The translations under genes were made by a program, and so were the position numbers. From assembly GCA_017425245.1 (NCBI GenBank), contig JAFOOX010000063.1, forward strand, positions 1 to 64,000: a DNA stretch of 64,000 nucleotides, in the 5' to 3' direction. The notes under the pieces are model-generated. The model worked only from the letters and a program-made list of their open reading frames with translations, did no database searches and was not told where the DNA came from. Below are positions 7,329 to 16,554 of the stretch, piece by piece (the stretch's first letter is position 1; each line of letters starts with the position of its first letter). This stretch comes from Gammaproteobacteria bacterium (GTDB lineage: Bacteria; Pseudomonadota; Gammaproteobacteria; Enterobacterales; Neiellaceae).

Positions 7329-10300
7329 GTGTCCATTCATGTTGCCCTCAACCATGTCACCCATTATCGCTACGACCGCCTGATCAACCTCGGCGCACAG
7401 ATTGTCCGGCTGCGCCCGGCGCCCCACAGCCGTACCCGCATCCTGAGTTACAGCCTCAAGGTCACCCCGGTTGAGCATTTCATTAACTGGCAGCAGGACC
7501 CGCAATCCAACTATCTGGCGCGGCTGGTGTTCCCGGAAAAAACCCGGGAGCTGCGGATCGAGGTGGATCTGGTTGCCGAGATGGCGGTGCTCAACCCCTT
7601 CGATTTCTTTTTAGAGCCGCAGGCGGAAAAGATCCCCTTCGCCTACCGCGATGACGAGCAGATTGAACTGGCCCCGTTCCTGCTCAAGACCGACGCCAGC
7701 CCGGCCTTCGCCAGCTATCTGGCCAGCATCGACCTGACGCCGCGCACCACCATCGACTTTCTGGTAGATATCAACCAGCGGCTGAGCCGCGACATTGCTT
7801 ACCTCATTCGCCTGGAACCGGGGGTGCAGACCCCCGAAGAGACCCTGACCAAGGGCTCGGGCTCCTGTCGCGATTCGGCCTGGCTACTGGTGCAGCTGCT
7901 GCGTCATATTGGGCTGGCTGCGCGCTTTGTTTCCGGTTATCTGATCCAGCTGACCGCTGATGTGAAGTCGCTGGATGGCCCCTCAGGCCCCGATGCCGAC
8001 TTCACCGATCTGCACGCCTGGTGCGAGGTCTATCTGCCGGGCGCCGGTTGGATCGGCCTTGACCCCACCTCTGGCCTGCTCGCTGGCGAAGGTCATATTC
8101 CGCTGGCCTGCAGCCCGGAGCCGTCGTCGGCGGCCCCCATCACCGGGGCGCTGGATGAGTGCGAATGCGAGTTCAGCCACGCCATGCAGGTCACACGCAT
8201 CTGGGAAGCGCCGCGCGTCACCCGCCCCTACAGCGACGAACAGTGGGCCGCTATCGAAGCCCTGGGCCATCAGCTCGACGACAAGCTCAAGGCGCTGGAT
8301 GTGCGCCTGACCCAGGGCGGCGAGCCCACCTTTATCAGCATCGACGATCCCGATGGCGGCGAATGGAACACCGAGGCCCTCGGCCCCACCAAGCGGCTGC
8401 GGGCCGCCGAGCTGTTCCACCGGCTGCGCCACCACTATGCCCCCAAGGGGCTGGTGCACTTTGGCCAGGGCAAGTGGTATCCGGGTGAACAGCTGCCGCG
8501 CTGGTCGCTCAACTGCTTCTGGCGCAAAGATGGCCAGCCGATCTGGCAGGAGCCGTCACTCTATGCCGACGAAAAGCGCGACTACGGTGCCAGCACGGCC
8601 CTCGCCCGCCAGTTTCTGGAGGCGCTGGCGGCCCAGCTGGGCATCACCAGCGACCACCTGTTTCCGGCCTATGAAGATCATTTCTACTACCTGTGGCGCG
8701 AACGGCGGTTGCCGGGCAATGTCACCCCGGATGATTCTCGGCTGAGCGATCCGCTGGAGCGGGCGCGGCTGATGAAGGTGTTCGATCAGGGTTTGGGCAG
8801 CGAAGTGGGCTATGTGCTGCCACTCGGTTGTCAGGGCTGCGACGGCAACTGGCAGACCGGCCCCTGGTTCCTGCGTTCCGAGAACTGCCTGCTGATCCCC
8901 GGCGATTCGGCCATTGGCTACCGCCTGCCCCTCGACAGCCAGCCGTGGGTCAACGACAGCGATTACCCCTGGCAGCATCAGGTTGATCCTCATCAGCCAT
9001 TTGCCGCGCTGCCCAGCCACACCCGCCTGCGTCCCCATTGGCAGTATCAGGGCGAGGTGCGGCCGCAAACCCGCCCCGGCACCAGCACCCGGGTGCCCAG
9101 TGCCAAAGAGTCGGCCGCCTGGGTCACGCGCACCGCCATCTGCGCCGAGCCGCGTCAGGGCAAGCTTTACCTGTTCATGCCCCCGCTGTCGCGGCTGGAG
9201 GACTACCTGCAGCTGGTGGCCGCCATCGAAGCCACCGCCGAAGCGCTGACCGCACCGGTCATTCTCGAAGGCTACGAGCCGCCGTCGGACCCGCGACTGG
9301 CCCAGTTCCGCGTCACCCCGGATCCAGGGGTGATCGAGGTCAACATCCATCCGGCCAGCAACTGGAGTGAACTGGTCGAGCGCACCAGCTTCCTTTATGA
9401 CGCAGCTCGCCTGACCCGCCTGACCAGCGAAAAGTTCATGATCGACGGCCGCCACACCGGTACCGGTGGCGGCAACCACTTTGTCTTGGGTGGCGCCACC
9501 GCTGGCGATTCGCCCTTCCTGCGGCGCCCGGATCTGCTGCGCTCGCTGGTCAGCTACTGGCATAACCACCCGTCGCTCAGCTACCTGTTCTCGGGCCTGT
9601 TTATCGGCCCGACCTCGCAGGCACCGCGCATCGATGAGGCACGCAACGACAGCTTGTATGAGCTGGAGATCGCCTTCCAGCAACTGCCAGACGCGGGCCA
9701 GTCCTGCCCGCCGTGGCTGGTCGACCGGGTGCTGCGTAACCTACTGGTGGATATCACCGGCAACACCCACCGCGCCGAGTTCTGCATCGACAAGCTCTAC
9801 AGCCCTGATGGCCCGGCCGGCCGCAACGGCCTGCTCGAGCTGCGCGCCTTTGAGATGCCGCCCCATGCACGCATGAGCTTGGCCCAGCAGCTGCTGTTGC
9901 GCACCCTGGTCAGCCACTTCTGGGAACACCCCTACACCCCGCCCAAACTGGCGCGTTGGGGCACCGAGCTGCATGACCGCTTTATGCTGCCGTGGTTTAT
10001 CGAGCAAGATTTCAAGGATGTGCTGAGCGAACTGCGGACGGCTGGCCATGCCATCGACGATGGCTGGTTTGCCCCTCACTTCGAGTTCCGCTTCCCCAAG
10101 ATCGGCGATTACGCCGTGGCTGGCATCGCGCTGGAGCTGCGCAACGCCCTTGAACCCTGGCATGTAATGGGCGAAGAGGGGGCCGTTGGCGGCACCGTGC
10201 GCTATGTCGATTCATCGGTCGAGCGGCTGCAGGTGAAGGTGTCGGGGCTGGCCCCGGATCGCTATCGCCTGACCTGCAACGGCCAGACGGTGCCGCTGCG

Positions 10301-10631
10301 CCCCACCGGGCGGGTTGGCGAGTTTGTGGCCGGGGTGCGTTATCGTGCCTGGCAGCCGCCCTCCTGTCTCCACCCGACCATCGCCGCGCACGCGCCGTTG
10401 CGCTTCGATCTGGTGGATACCTGGATGAACCGCTCGTTGGGGGGGTGCCAATACCATGTGGCCCACCCCGGCGGGCGCAACTACACCAGCTTCCCGGTCA
10501 ACGCCTTTGAGGCGGAAAGCCGGCGTCTGGCGCGTTTCTTCCGCTTCGGCCACACACCAGGACGGGTAGAGACGGCAGAAGCCAGCCCCAACAGCGAGCA
10601 TCCATTCACGCTAGACCTGCGCCGTCGCTGA
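7329..10631 (+). CDS. Transglutaminase-like protein with DUF2126 domain
   Basis: 1100 aa from a GTG at 7329, chosen because GGAGG lies 5-6 nt upstream and SIHVALNHVTHYRYDR is the usual family N-terminus. Order: transglutaminase N-terminal beta domain (about 1-100); papain-fold core with Cys180 (GSCRDSAW), His229 (DLHAWCEVY) and Asp245 (GLDPTSG); then the long DUF2126 region to about 1090, a family found fused to or beside such transglutaminases. It heads a gene set with an ATP-grasp/alpha-E protein and a second transglutaminase, the arrangement predicted from comparative genomics to make or remove a peptide modification. The substrate is unknown. Confidence 0.85.
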   Translation: MSIHVALNHVTHYRYDRLINLGAQIVRLRPAPHSRTRILSYSLKVTPVEHFINWQQDPQSNYLARLVFPEKTRELRIEVDLVAEMAVLNPFDFFLEPQAEKIPFAYRDDEQIELAPFLLKTDASPAFASYLASIDLTPRTTIDFLVDINQRLSRDIAYLIRLEPGVQTPEETLTKGSGSCRDSAWLLVQLLRHIGLAARFVSGYLIQLTADVKSLDGPSGPDADFTDLHAWCEVYLPGAGWIGLDPTSGLLAGEGHIPLACSPEPSSAAPITGALDECECEFSHAMQVTRIWEAPRVTRPYSDEQWAAIEALGHQLDDKLKALDVRLTQGGEPTFISIDDPDGGEWNTEALGPTKRLRAAELFHRLRHHYAPKGLVHFGQGKWYPGEQLPRWSLNCFWRKDGQPIWQEPSLYADEKRDYGASTALARQFLEALAAQLGITSDHLFPAYEDHFYYLWRERRLPGNVTPDDSRLSDPLERARLMKVFDQGLGSEVGYVLPLGCQGCDGNWQTGPWFLRSENCLLIPGDSAIGYRLPLDSQPWVNDSDYPWQHQVDPHQPFAALPSHTRLRPHWQYQGEVRPQTRPGTSTRVPSAKESAAWVTRTAICAEPRQGKLYLFMPPLSRLEDYLQLVAAIEATAEALTAPVILEGYEPPSDPRLAQFRVTPDPGVIEVNIHPASNWSELVERTSFLYDAARLTRLTSEKFMIDGRHTGTGGGNHFVLGGATAGDSPFLRRPDLLRSLVSYWHNHPSLSYLFSGLFIGPTSQAPRIDEARNDSLYELEIAFQQLPDAGQSCPPWLVDRVLRNLLVDITGNTHRAEFCIDKLYSPDGPAGRNGLLELRAFEMPPHARMSLAQQLLLRTLVSHFWEHPYTPPKLARWGTELHDRFMLPWFIEQDFKDVLSELRTAGHAIDDGWFAPHFEFRFPKIGDYAVAGIALELRNALEPWHVMGEEGAVGGTVRYVDSSVERLQVKVSGLAPDRYRLTCNGQTVPLRPTGRVGEFVAGVRYRAWQPPSCLHPTIAAHAPLRFDLVDTWMNRSLGGCQYHVAHPGGRNYTSFPVNAFEAESRRLARFFRFGHTPGRVETAEASPNSEHPFTLDLRRR

Positions 10632-10694
10632 TGGCGGCGCATACTCAGTGGCGACAGGTTAAGATGCGCGCCCCGCTGCAACAGGTGATCGACC

Positions 10695-13241
10695 GTGGCT
10701 GATGTAATTGCCCCCTGGCTGGCCGACTATCCGCTGAGCGAGGACCGCTATCACGAGTTGATGGCGGCCGATGGCCAACTGCGCCCTCACTGGCAACCAC
10801 TGATGGACCAGCTGCAGGGGCTAAGCCCGGCCCAGCTGGCTCACCGCCAGGAGCTGCTGCAGCGCCAGATCCAGGAAAACGGCGTCACCTATAACGTCTA
10901 TGCCGACGCCAAGGGTGCTGACCGCCCTTGGGAGTTGGACCTGCTGCCGCAACTGATCCCGGCCGCCGAATGGCAGCAGCTGGCGGCGAGCATCGTCCAA
11001 CGTGCCCGCCTGCTGGACGGGGTACTGGCCGACATTTACGGCCCGCAGCAGTTGCTGCAGCAGGGGCTGCTGCCGGCCGATCTGATCTTCGGCCACAACA
11101 ACTACCTGTGGCCCTGTCATGGCATCCGCCCCCATGGCGGCCGTTTCCTACATCTGTATGCCGCCGATCTGGCCCGCGCCCCCGATGGCCGCTGGTGGGT
11201 GATCGCCGACCGTACCCAGTCCCCCTCCGGCGCTGGCTATGCGCTTGAGAACCGCCAGATCATCACCCGCACCCTGCCCGAGCTGCACCGCCAGCAGGGG
11301 GTACAACCGATCAGCGGCTATTTCCGCGCCCTGCGCAACCTGCTCACCGATCAGGCCCCCCACGATGGCGAACCGCCGCTGGCGGTGGTGCTGACCCCCG
11401 GGCGTTACAACGAAACCTACTTCGAGCACCTCTATCTCGCCCGCCAGCTCGGCATGCCGCTGGTGGAAGGGCAGGATCTGACGGTGCGCGGCGATACCCT
11501 CTACCTTAAGGCGGTCAGCGGTCTGCGCCGGGTGCATGGAGTGCTGCGCCGCCTTGATGACGACTTTTGCGATCCGCTGGAGCTGCGCAGCGATTCAGCG
11601 CTAGGGGTGCCCGGTCTGCTCAATGTGGTACGCGCCAGGCGGGTGCTGGTGAGCAATGCGCTGGGCAGCGGCGTGATCGAATCACCCGGCCTGTTCGGTT
11701 TTCTGCCGGCCATTGCCGAGCGCCTGCTGGGCGAGCCGCTGGCGTTGTCGCAGCTGGCCACCTGGTGGTGCGGTGAGGCAAAGGTGCTGGATGATGCCCT
11801 GGCCCGTCTGCCACAACTGGTGATCAAACCGGCCTTCCCCTCCCAGAGCTTTGAACCGCTGTTTGCCGCCCAGCTCGACACCGCCGGCCGTGCCGATCTG
11901 GCCCGCCGGCTGCGTGCCATGCCCGGCGCCTATGTAGCCCAAGAGCAGGTGCGGCTGTCGCAGGCGCCGGTGGTCACCGGCCCCGGCCAGCTGGAAGCGC
12001 GCGCCATCGGCATGCGCGTATTTGCCGTGGCGACTGCCAACGGCTACCGGGTGCTGCCCGGCGGCCTGACGCGGGTGGCCAGCGAGGCGGGCATGGGGGT
12101 GGTGTCGATGCAGCGCGGTGGCGCCAGCAAAGATACCTGGGTGCTGGCCGATGGCCCGGTGGCCAGCGATGCCCCGGCCTCACGCCAGCTGGGGGTGCGC
12201 GATATCGTGCGCCGCGACAGCCACCTGCCATCGCGGGTGGTGGAGAACCTGTTCTGGTTCGGCCGCTACAGCGAGCGCTGCGACACCCAGGCCCGCCTGC
12301 TGCGCAGTGCCTTGCTGCGGCTGATTGGCGAAGATGGCGGTGGCAGCGACACCGACGAAGCCCTGGCCACCACTCAGGCGGTGGGTGAACAATTCGGCCT
12401 GCTGCCCGAGCAGGATGAGGATGAGCCGCAGGAACTGCCAGCCCGCCTGCTCACCGCCTGTCTCGACAGCAAATTTCACAACAGCCTGCCGGCCAACCTA
12501 CAACGTCTGTACAGCGCCGCCGCCCCCATTCGCGGCCGGCTGTCGCAGGAGAACTGGCAGGCCGTTGCCGCCTTGGCCCGTCAGGGACGCAGCTTTAGCA
12601 AGGTTGAAAAAGATCTCGGCGACGCCCTGGCCCAACTGTCACCGCTGGTAACCGCGCTGACCGCCCTCTCCGGCTTTGCGCTGGATGACATGACCCGCGA
12701 TGTCGGCTGGCGCTTTTTGATGCTCGGGCGGCGCATCGAGCGGCTGCAGTTCTTTGCCGGCGCCACCGCCAGCGTGCTGGCCAGCCCGGCCTTGGGGCTG
12801 CAACCGGCCGCCAGCGGCCTGTCAGTCGCCACCCTCGACAGCCTGCTGCTGCTGGGTAACAGCCTGATCACCTACCGCAGCCGCTACCTCAGCTCCCCCC
12901 AGCTGCTGCCAACTCTGGATCTGCTGCTGCTCGATCCGCACAACCCCCATGCCCTGGCCTTCCAGCTAGAGATGATCGATCGCGGGCTGGAGCAGCTGCG
13001 CGACGAATATGGCAACGCCATCGACAACCCCCTAGCACGCCCCAGCGAACGGCTGCGCGCGCTGGATCTGCAGGTGCTGGAGCCGTCATTGTTTGGCGAT
13101 ATCGGCCAGCAGGCCGCGCTCACCAGTCTGGTCGCCCTGCTCCATGATCTGGAGGAGCAGTCCGCCGCCCTCTCTGATCGCCTCAGTCTGCGCTATTTTG
13201 CCCATGCCGATCGAGCCACCAGCTACGGGGTCAGCCCATGA
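10695..13241 (+). CDS. Circularly permuted ATP-grasp / alpha-E fusion protein
   Basis: 848 aa joining two domains often encoded separately. Residues about 1-490 match the circularly permuted ATP-grasp type (former DUF404/DUF407), a predicted peptide-bond-forming ligase. From about 515 onward the alpha-helical alpha-E domain (DUF403) begins with PSRVVENLFWFGRYSERCDTQ, its signature start. A Ser/Ala/Gly-rich linker (GGASKDTWVLADGPVASDAP) joins them. It begins 63 nt after the DUF2126 gene, and its stop overlaps the next start by 4 bp (ATGA), indicating an operon. The ligation substrate cannot be read from sequence. Confidence 0.85.
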   Translation: MADVIAPWLADYPLSEDRYHELMAADGQLRPHWQPLMDQLQGLSPAQLAHRQELLQRQIQENGVTYNVYADAKGADRPWELDLLPQLIPAAEWQQLAASIVQRARLLDGVLADIYGPQQLLQQGLLPADLIFGHNNYLWPCHGIRPHGGRFLHLYAADLARAPDGRWWVIADRTQSPSGAGYALENRQIITRTLPELHRQQGVQPISGYFRALRNLLTDQAPHDGEPPLAVVLTPGRYNETYFEHLYLARQLGMPLVEGQDLTVRGDTLYLKAVSGLRRVHGVLRRLDDDFCDPLELRSDSALGVPGLLNVVRARRVLVSNALGSGVIESPGLFGFLPAIAERLLGEPLALSQLATWWCGEAKVLDDALARLPQLVIKPAFPSQSFEPLFAAQLDTAGRADLARRLRAMPGAYVAQEQVRLSQAPVVTGPGQLEARAIGMRVFAVATANGYRVLPGGLTRVASEAGMGVVSMQRGGASKDTWVLADGPVASDAPASRQLGVRDIVRRDSHLPSRVVENLFWFGRYSERCDTQARLLRSALLRLIGEDGGGSDTDEALATTQAVGEQFGLLPEQDEDEPQELPARLLTACLDSKFHNSLPANLQRLYSAAAPIRGRLSQENWQAVAALARQGRSFSKVEKDLGDALAQLSPLVTALTALSGFALDDMTRDVGWRFLMLGRRIERLQFFAGATASVLASPALGLQPAASGLSVATLDSLLLLGNSLITYRSRYLSSPQLLPTLDLLLLDPHNPHALAFQLEMIDRGLEQLRDEYGNAIDNPLARPSERLRALDLQVLEPSLFGDIGQQAALTSLVALLHDLEEQSAALSDRLSLRYFAHADRATSYGVSP

Positions 13242-14146
13242 GCCAGGCCGCTGGTTACCGCGTTCACCACCTAACCCGTTACCACTACGGCAGCCCGGTC
13301 ACCCTGTCGCTGCACCTGCTCCACCTGCTGCCGCGGCCACTGGCGCAGCAGCGGATCAGCCAGCAGCAGCTAACCATCAGCCCCGAGCCCAGCCAGCGCC
13401 AGCAGCGGCTGGACCCCTTCGGCAACCCGGTGGTCAACCTCGCCTTCGATCAGCCCCACCGTGAACTGAGCGTCGAGCTGACCATGGAACTGTGGCGCCA
13501 GCCGCGCCCGCCCGAACAGCCCAGCCCGAGCTGGCAGAGCGTGGTCAATGCCTTTGCCTATCACGGCCAACCGCTCGCAGCCGACCTGTTGGAAGCGCAG
13601 CGCTACCGCTACGAGTCACCCCATGTGCACCTCAAGCGCAACTTTGCCGACTACGCCCGTGACTGCTTTGGCGAAGACACCCTGCTGCTTGATGGCTGCC
13701 GGGCGCTGATGGCCAAGATCCACAGCGAATTCACTTTCGATGCCAGTGCCACCGACATCGCCACCCCACTGTTGACCGTGCTCAAAGAGCGGCGCGGCGT
13801 CTGCCAGGATTTCGCTCACCTGATGCTGGCCTGCCTGCGCAGCCTGGGGCTGGCCGCCCGCTACATCTCCGGCTACCTGCTCACCCTACCGCCGCCGGGC
13901 AAACCCCGCCTGATCGGCGCCGACGCCACCCACGCCTGGGTCGAGGTGTTTTGTCCCAGCAACGGCTGGGTCGGCTTTGACCCCACCAACAACTGCCAGC
14001 CGGATCTGCAACATCTGGTGGTCGGCTGGGGCCGCGACTTTACCGATGTGTCGCCGCTGCGCGGCGTGCTGCTGGGCGGCGGTAGCCACGATCCGGAGGT
14101 GGAGGTGACGGTGTTACCGATTGAGGAGATCAGTACGGCGGACTGA
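13238..14146 (+). CDS. Transglutaminase-family protein (protease-like)
   Basis: 302 aa with an N-terminal transglutaminase beta domain (YRVHHLTRYHYGSPV) and a papain-like core: Cys189 (RGVCQDFAHL), His232 (ATHAWVEVF) and Asp248 (GFDPTNN). It overlaps the ATP-grasp/alpha-E gene by 4 bp and is last in the cluster. Within such clusters this protein is predicted to be a peptidase or amidase acting on the ligase product. Cytosolic: no signal peptide. Confidence 0.85.
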   Translation: MSQAAGYRVHHLTRYHYGSPVTLSLHLLHLLPRPLAQQRISQQQLTISPEPSQRQQRLDPFGNPVVNLAFDQPHRELSVELTMELWRQPRPPEQPSPSWQSVVNAFAYHGQPLAADLLEAQRYRYESPHVHLKRNFADYARDCFGEDTLLLDGCRALMAKIHSEFTFDASATDIATPLLTVLKERRGVCQDFAHLMLACLRSLGLAARYISGYLLTLPPPGKPRLIGADATHAWVEVFCPSNGWVGFDPTNNCQPDLQHLVVGWGRDFTDVSPLRGVLLGGGSHDPEVEVTVLPIEEISTAD

Positions 14147-14239
14147 TGGCCGCGGCCACCCCCGGCCCGCTGCTGCCCACGCCCGACGATGCCCGCGTCC
14201 TGCGGATGCTCACAACCCGCTATCGCTGACGGCTGGCTG

Positions 14240-14612
14240 TTTACCCCACTTTGGCAAAGGGGGGCTGGGGGGATTTTCGGGTTCAATGCCACTTTGTGGC
14301 AGGCGTTAGATGCCAACTGCGTTGGCAATTGCGCCTACGGCGCCGGTAAGACAAATCGCGTGGCGATTTGATAAGAGCGCCGACCGGCCGGCGCTGGCCG
14401 GGTAAGGACCGGACCCGCCCGGCCCTTACCAATCCCGGCGGCCCCCGAAGATCACCACCATCAATATCTGGCTGAAATTCTGCCGGGCTACGGGGTCGCC
14501 ACAATGTGCCCTCCATGGCCCATAGTGGCTTTCGTCGCCGTCCAGGCGACTCAACCCCTACGCCCAGCTGGCCGTGGGTTGGCTGACGTGGGTGCGGGTG
14601 GTGATCAAGGGG
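14240..14612 (-). ncRNA. Candidate structured RNA / dispersed repeat, copy B
   Basis: Reverse-strand copy. In plus coordinates P1 joins 597-606 and 609-612 with 442-445 and 450-459 (add 14000), again with a two-base internal loop; the A-T pair in GATCACCACC/GGTGGTGATC replaces the C-G pair of copies A, C and D. P4 is GTCGCC 14534-14539 with GGCGAC 14545-14550; P5 is GCCAC 14498-14502 with GTGGC 14525-14529; P6 is 14401-14412 with 14419-14430; a P7-like helix is GCGCCG 14377-14382 with CGGCGC 14389-14394. The P6 mismatch is A-C on the plus strand but G-U on the minus strand, supporting a minus-strand RNA. The tail (mini-hairpins 14287-14369 and a G-rich hairpin 14243-14262) is shared with copy E. 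Confidence 0.6.
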
Positions 14613-14694
14613 TGGGATTAAAGTACTGGGGCTGGTTGATTTTTGCCCCAAAAAGATAAATGTCTTTTCAGTCTCAGATGTAAAGGGTTAGGCA
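14613..14694 (-). other. Truncated integron-type recombination half-site after the 395-aa gene
   Basis: On the minus strand GCCTAAC (14693-14687) follows the stop codon of the 395-aa gene by one nucleotide. It fits RYYYAAC, the consensus of the outer R'' box of attC sites. The matching GTTRRRY partner is not found before repeat copy B begins about 75 nt further on, so the site looks truncated. Nothing else is visible here. Confidence 0.4.
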
Positions 14695-15882
14695 TCACTC
14701 TGTTCCACCATCACCCAGCCCTCGGAACACGGGACGAGAATCGACCAAGTGATCAGGGAACAGGATTCCGAAGCGCCCATTCTCGTGGTTCTTCGCAAGG
14801 TCACGCTTATTGCTGGCAGTTCTGATCAACTCGCGAATGTCGGGGCGCAAGCACGACAGGAGGTAATCAATGAACGTTTCAACCGTGGAAATCTCATCGG
14901 TTATGCTGCTCAGACCGATTGCATTGATGTCTACATCAATTGTTCGCTCCCAGAAGGACCGATACTCCTTGAAGACAGGTACCGTACCAAGGAAGAACAC
15001 CTCATTAAACTTCTGCTTATCGGGAGAAACGTTCCCGTGTAGGAGATCATTTCGCTCGTTGATGAGCGAATGGAATCGTTTGCAGGAGGGTTCGGTGTAA
15101 TCAATAGGCTTCTCGAACCCTGTGCAATTGATGTGAAGGGTCTTGACGCGGATGTCGATTTGCTGACGAAAGACGTTATCCAGTAAGCGGGCATCGCTCT
15201 TGATGTCTTGTCTAGCCAATATATAGATCAGCAGGTTTACGAACGCCTCGGCCCATACGGGAAGCATGGATCTAATGCCAAAGCACAAGCCGAATGCCTC
15301 AGCATAGCGATCGGTGAGGTCAAGCCATTCCGCTTCATTTTCGACCAAATTCAGCGGTGTCGCGAACGTGCTTCCCAACGGGGAGTGGAGGTTAAGACTG
15401 TCCAGTTTAACGCGTAGAGACGCTACCGCTCGGGTAAGGCGCCAGTAGGGATTAACGAACTCAGTCCAGTGTTCGAGCCGCCCGCGGACCTCACGCATCT
15501 GCGGCCCATAGTTCCTTAAGTCAGCTCTAATCTGCTCGACAAGCTCTAATCTCTCAAACTCACCAAACTCAATCCCAGCGCCAACGATCAGATCCGTTCG
15601 AAAGTTCGTTCCCCATATGTAAACGGGAACATCACGATAGAGCAAGCTCCAGTCCCAGTGAACAAGATTGTCCGATTGGTCCGTACGAAGGAGATTTTGG
15701 ACTCCGTTAGGCGGACCGAAGCGGGCACCCAGATAGCAGAAGAGATCAACGGGGCGTAGTTCGTTGTTGATCTCAAGGTACGCACCCTGACCAGAACTCT
15801 TCTCACGTGATCTAAGCATCTCGACAAGTTCCTGCGTCGAGGGACAAACCAGCGATGCGAGGAAGTCTGGGGGCAGTGGCAT
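14695..15882 (-). CDS. Hypothetical protein with HEPN-like R-x4-H motif
   Basis: 395 aa, no recognised full-length family. It is soluble, mixed alpha/beta at the N-terminus and helical after about residue 130. INERNDLLHGN contains R-N-D-L-L-H, the R-x4-H pattern of HEPN RNases, in the expected helical context. Base composition is clearly more AT-rich than flanking genes, suggesting transfer. The ATG at 15882 lies 7 nt after an attC-like core GTTAGGC, the usual spacing of an integron cassette start, and an R''-like GCCTAAC follows the stop. A defence or toxin role is inference only. Confidence 0.6.
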   Translation of the reverse strand: MPLPPDFLASLVCPSTQELVEMLRSREKSSGQGAYLEINNELRPVDLFCYLGARFGPPNGVQNLLRTDQSDNLVHWDWSLLYRDVPVYIWGTNFRTDLIVGAGIEFGEFERLELVEQIRADLRNYGPQMREVRGRLEHWTEFVNPYWRLTRAVASLRVKLDSLNLHSPLGSTFATPLNLVENEAEWLDLTDRYAEAFGLCFGIRSMLPVWAEAFVNLLIYILARQDIKSDARLLDNVFRQQIDIRVKTLHINCTGFEKPIDYTEPSCKRFHSLINERNDLLHGNVSPDKQKFNEVFFLGTVPVFKEYRSFWERTIDVDINAIGLSSITDEISTVETFIDYLLSCLRPDIRELIRTASNKRDLAKNHENGRFGILFPDHLVDSRPVFRGLGDGGTE

Positions 15883-15889
15883 TTGTTAC

Positions 15890-15964
15890 GCCTAACGCAG
15901 AACTAATTGGCGCTGCCCGACTTTATCGCGCAGCGTCAAGCGACAAAAGTGAGCTAAATTAGGC
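15890..15964 (-). other. attC-like cassette recombination site
   Basis: A 75-bp imperfect inverted repeat lies between two AT-rich minus-strand genes. On the minus strand it starts GCCTAAT (one base off RYYYAAC) and ends GTTAGGC, a perfect GTTRRRY core; these boxes pair over seven positions with one wobble. An inner helix joins GGCGCTGC (15909-15916) with GCAGCGTC (15931-15938). The length is within the usual attC range of about 57-141 bp. The upstream gene stops 7 bp before it and the downstream gene starts 7 bp after it, as in cassette arrays. No integrase is in the window. Confidence 0.6.
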
Positions 15965-15970
15965 GTCATG

Positions 15971-16513
15971 TTAGAGATTGTTTTCAACATAGACGTCGGT
16001 GGCTTTTACAAGATCTTTGATGAATCGAATTACTTTTTCCAGTTCGTCCCGTTTGATAAGGTGCGCGACTGGTGAACCGTTATTTATAGGTTTTGATCGA
16101 TGCACCGCATCTCCACGCTTACCTATCCAACTGTTCAGAGTTACCCTCGCTTTTTCGGGCTCATAGTTGGCCCACGACCATCCTTCTGTAACATCAAAAC
16201 CAAGATACTCTTGAAAAATTCGTTTTGTCTTATCTGAGCTCGGATTGTGAAACTGCTTCAGATCGGTTTGCAATCTTTTTAATACGAAATTGCCGATGTA
16301 GCTACCAGAAACAATTCCAAGCTTCTTGTTCATTTCTTCAAGAAGCCTATCCTCAACGTAGGTTTCCCATGCTGTTAGCGCCATGACAAGGCCTGCTCGT
16401 TTCAGCACCTCAGCATTCGCGGGAGGCGGATTTGCGTTGATTGCATCAAAGTGCGCAAGTAGTTCTTCTGCGTCTTTGATTCCGAATTCAAAACTTTGGT
16501 ATGCACGGGACAT
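15971..16513 (-). CDS. RiboL-PSP-HEPN-like protein
   Basis: 180 aa from the ATG at 16513 (MSRAYQSFEFGIKD). Signature segments of the RiboL-PSP-HEPN group are visible: VMALTAWETYVEDRLLEEMN in the first half and WIGKRGDAVHRS near residue 140, where R-G-D-A-V-H is the R-x4-H catalytic pattern of HEPN RNases. HEPN proteins of this type are predicted RNases in stress or phage-defence settings. Low GC and attC-like cores on both sides (GTTAGGC at 16561-16555, minus, and the 15890-15964 site) suggest a gene cassette. A partner antitoxin is not evident. Confidence 0.7.
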   Translation of the reverse strand: MSRAYQSFEFGIKDAEELLAHFDAINANPPPANAEVLKRAGLVMALTAWETYVEDRLLEEMNKKLGIVSGSYIGNFVLKRLQTDLKQFHNPSSDKTKRIFQEYLGFDVTEGWSWANYEPEKARVTLNSWIGKRGDAVHRSKPINNGSPVAHLIKRDELEKVIRFIKDLVKATDVYVENNL

Positions 16514-16554
16514 CAAGTTCTCTAGAAATGTTATTAATCGCCCAGCTCGTTTTC

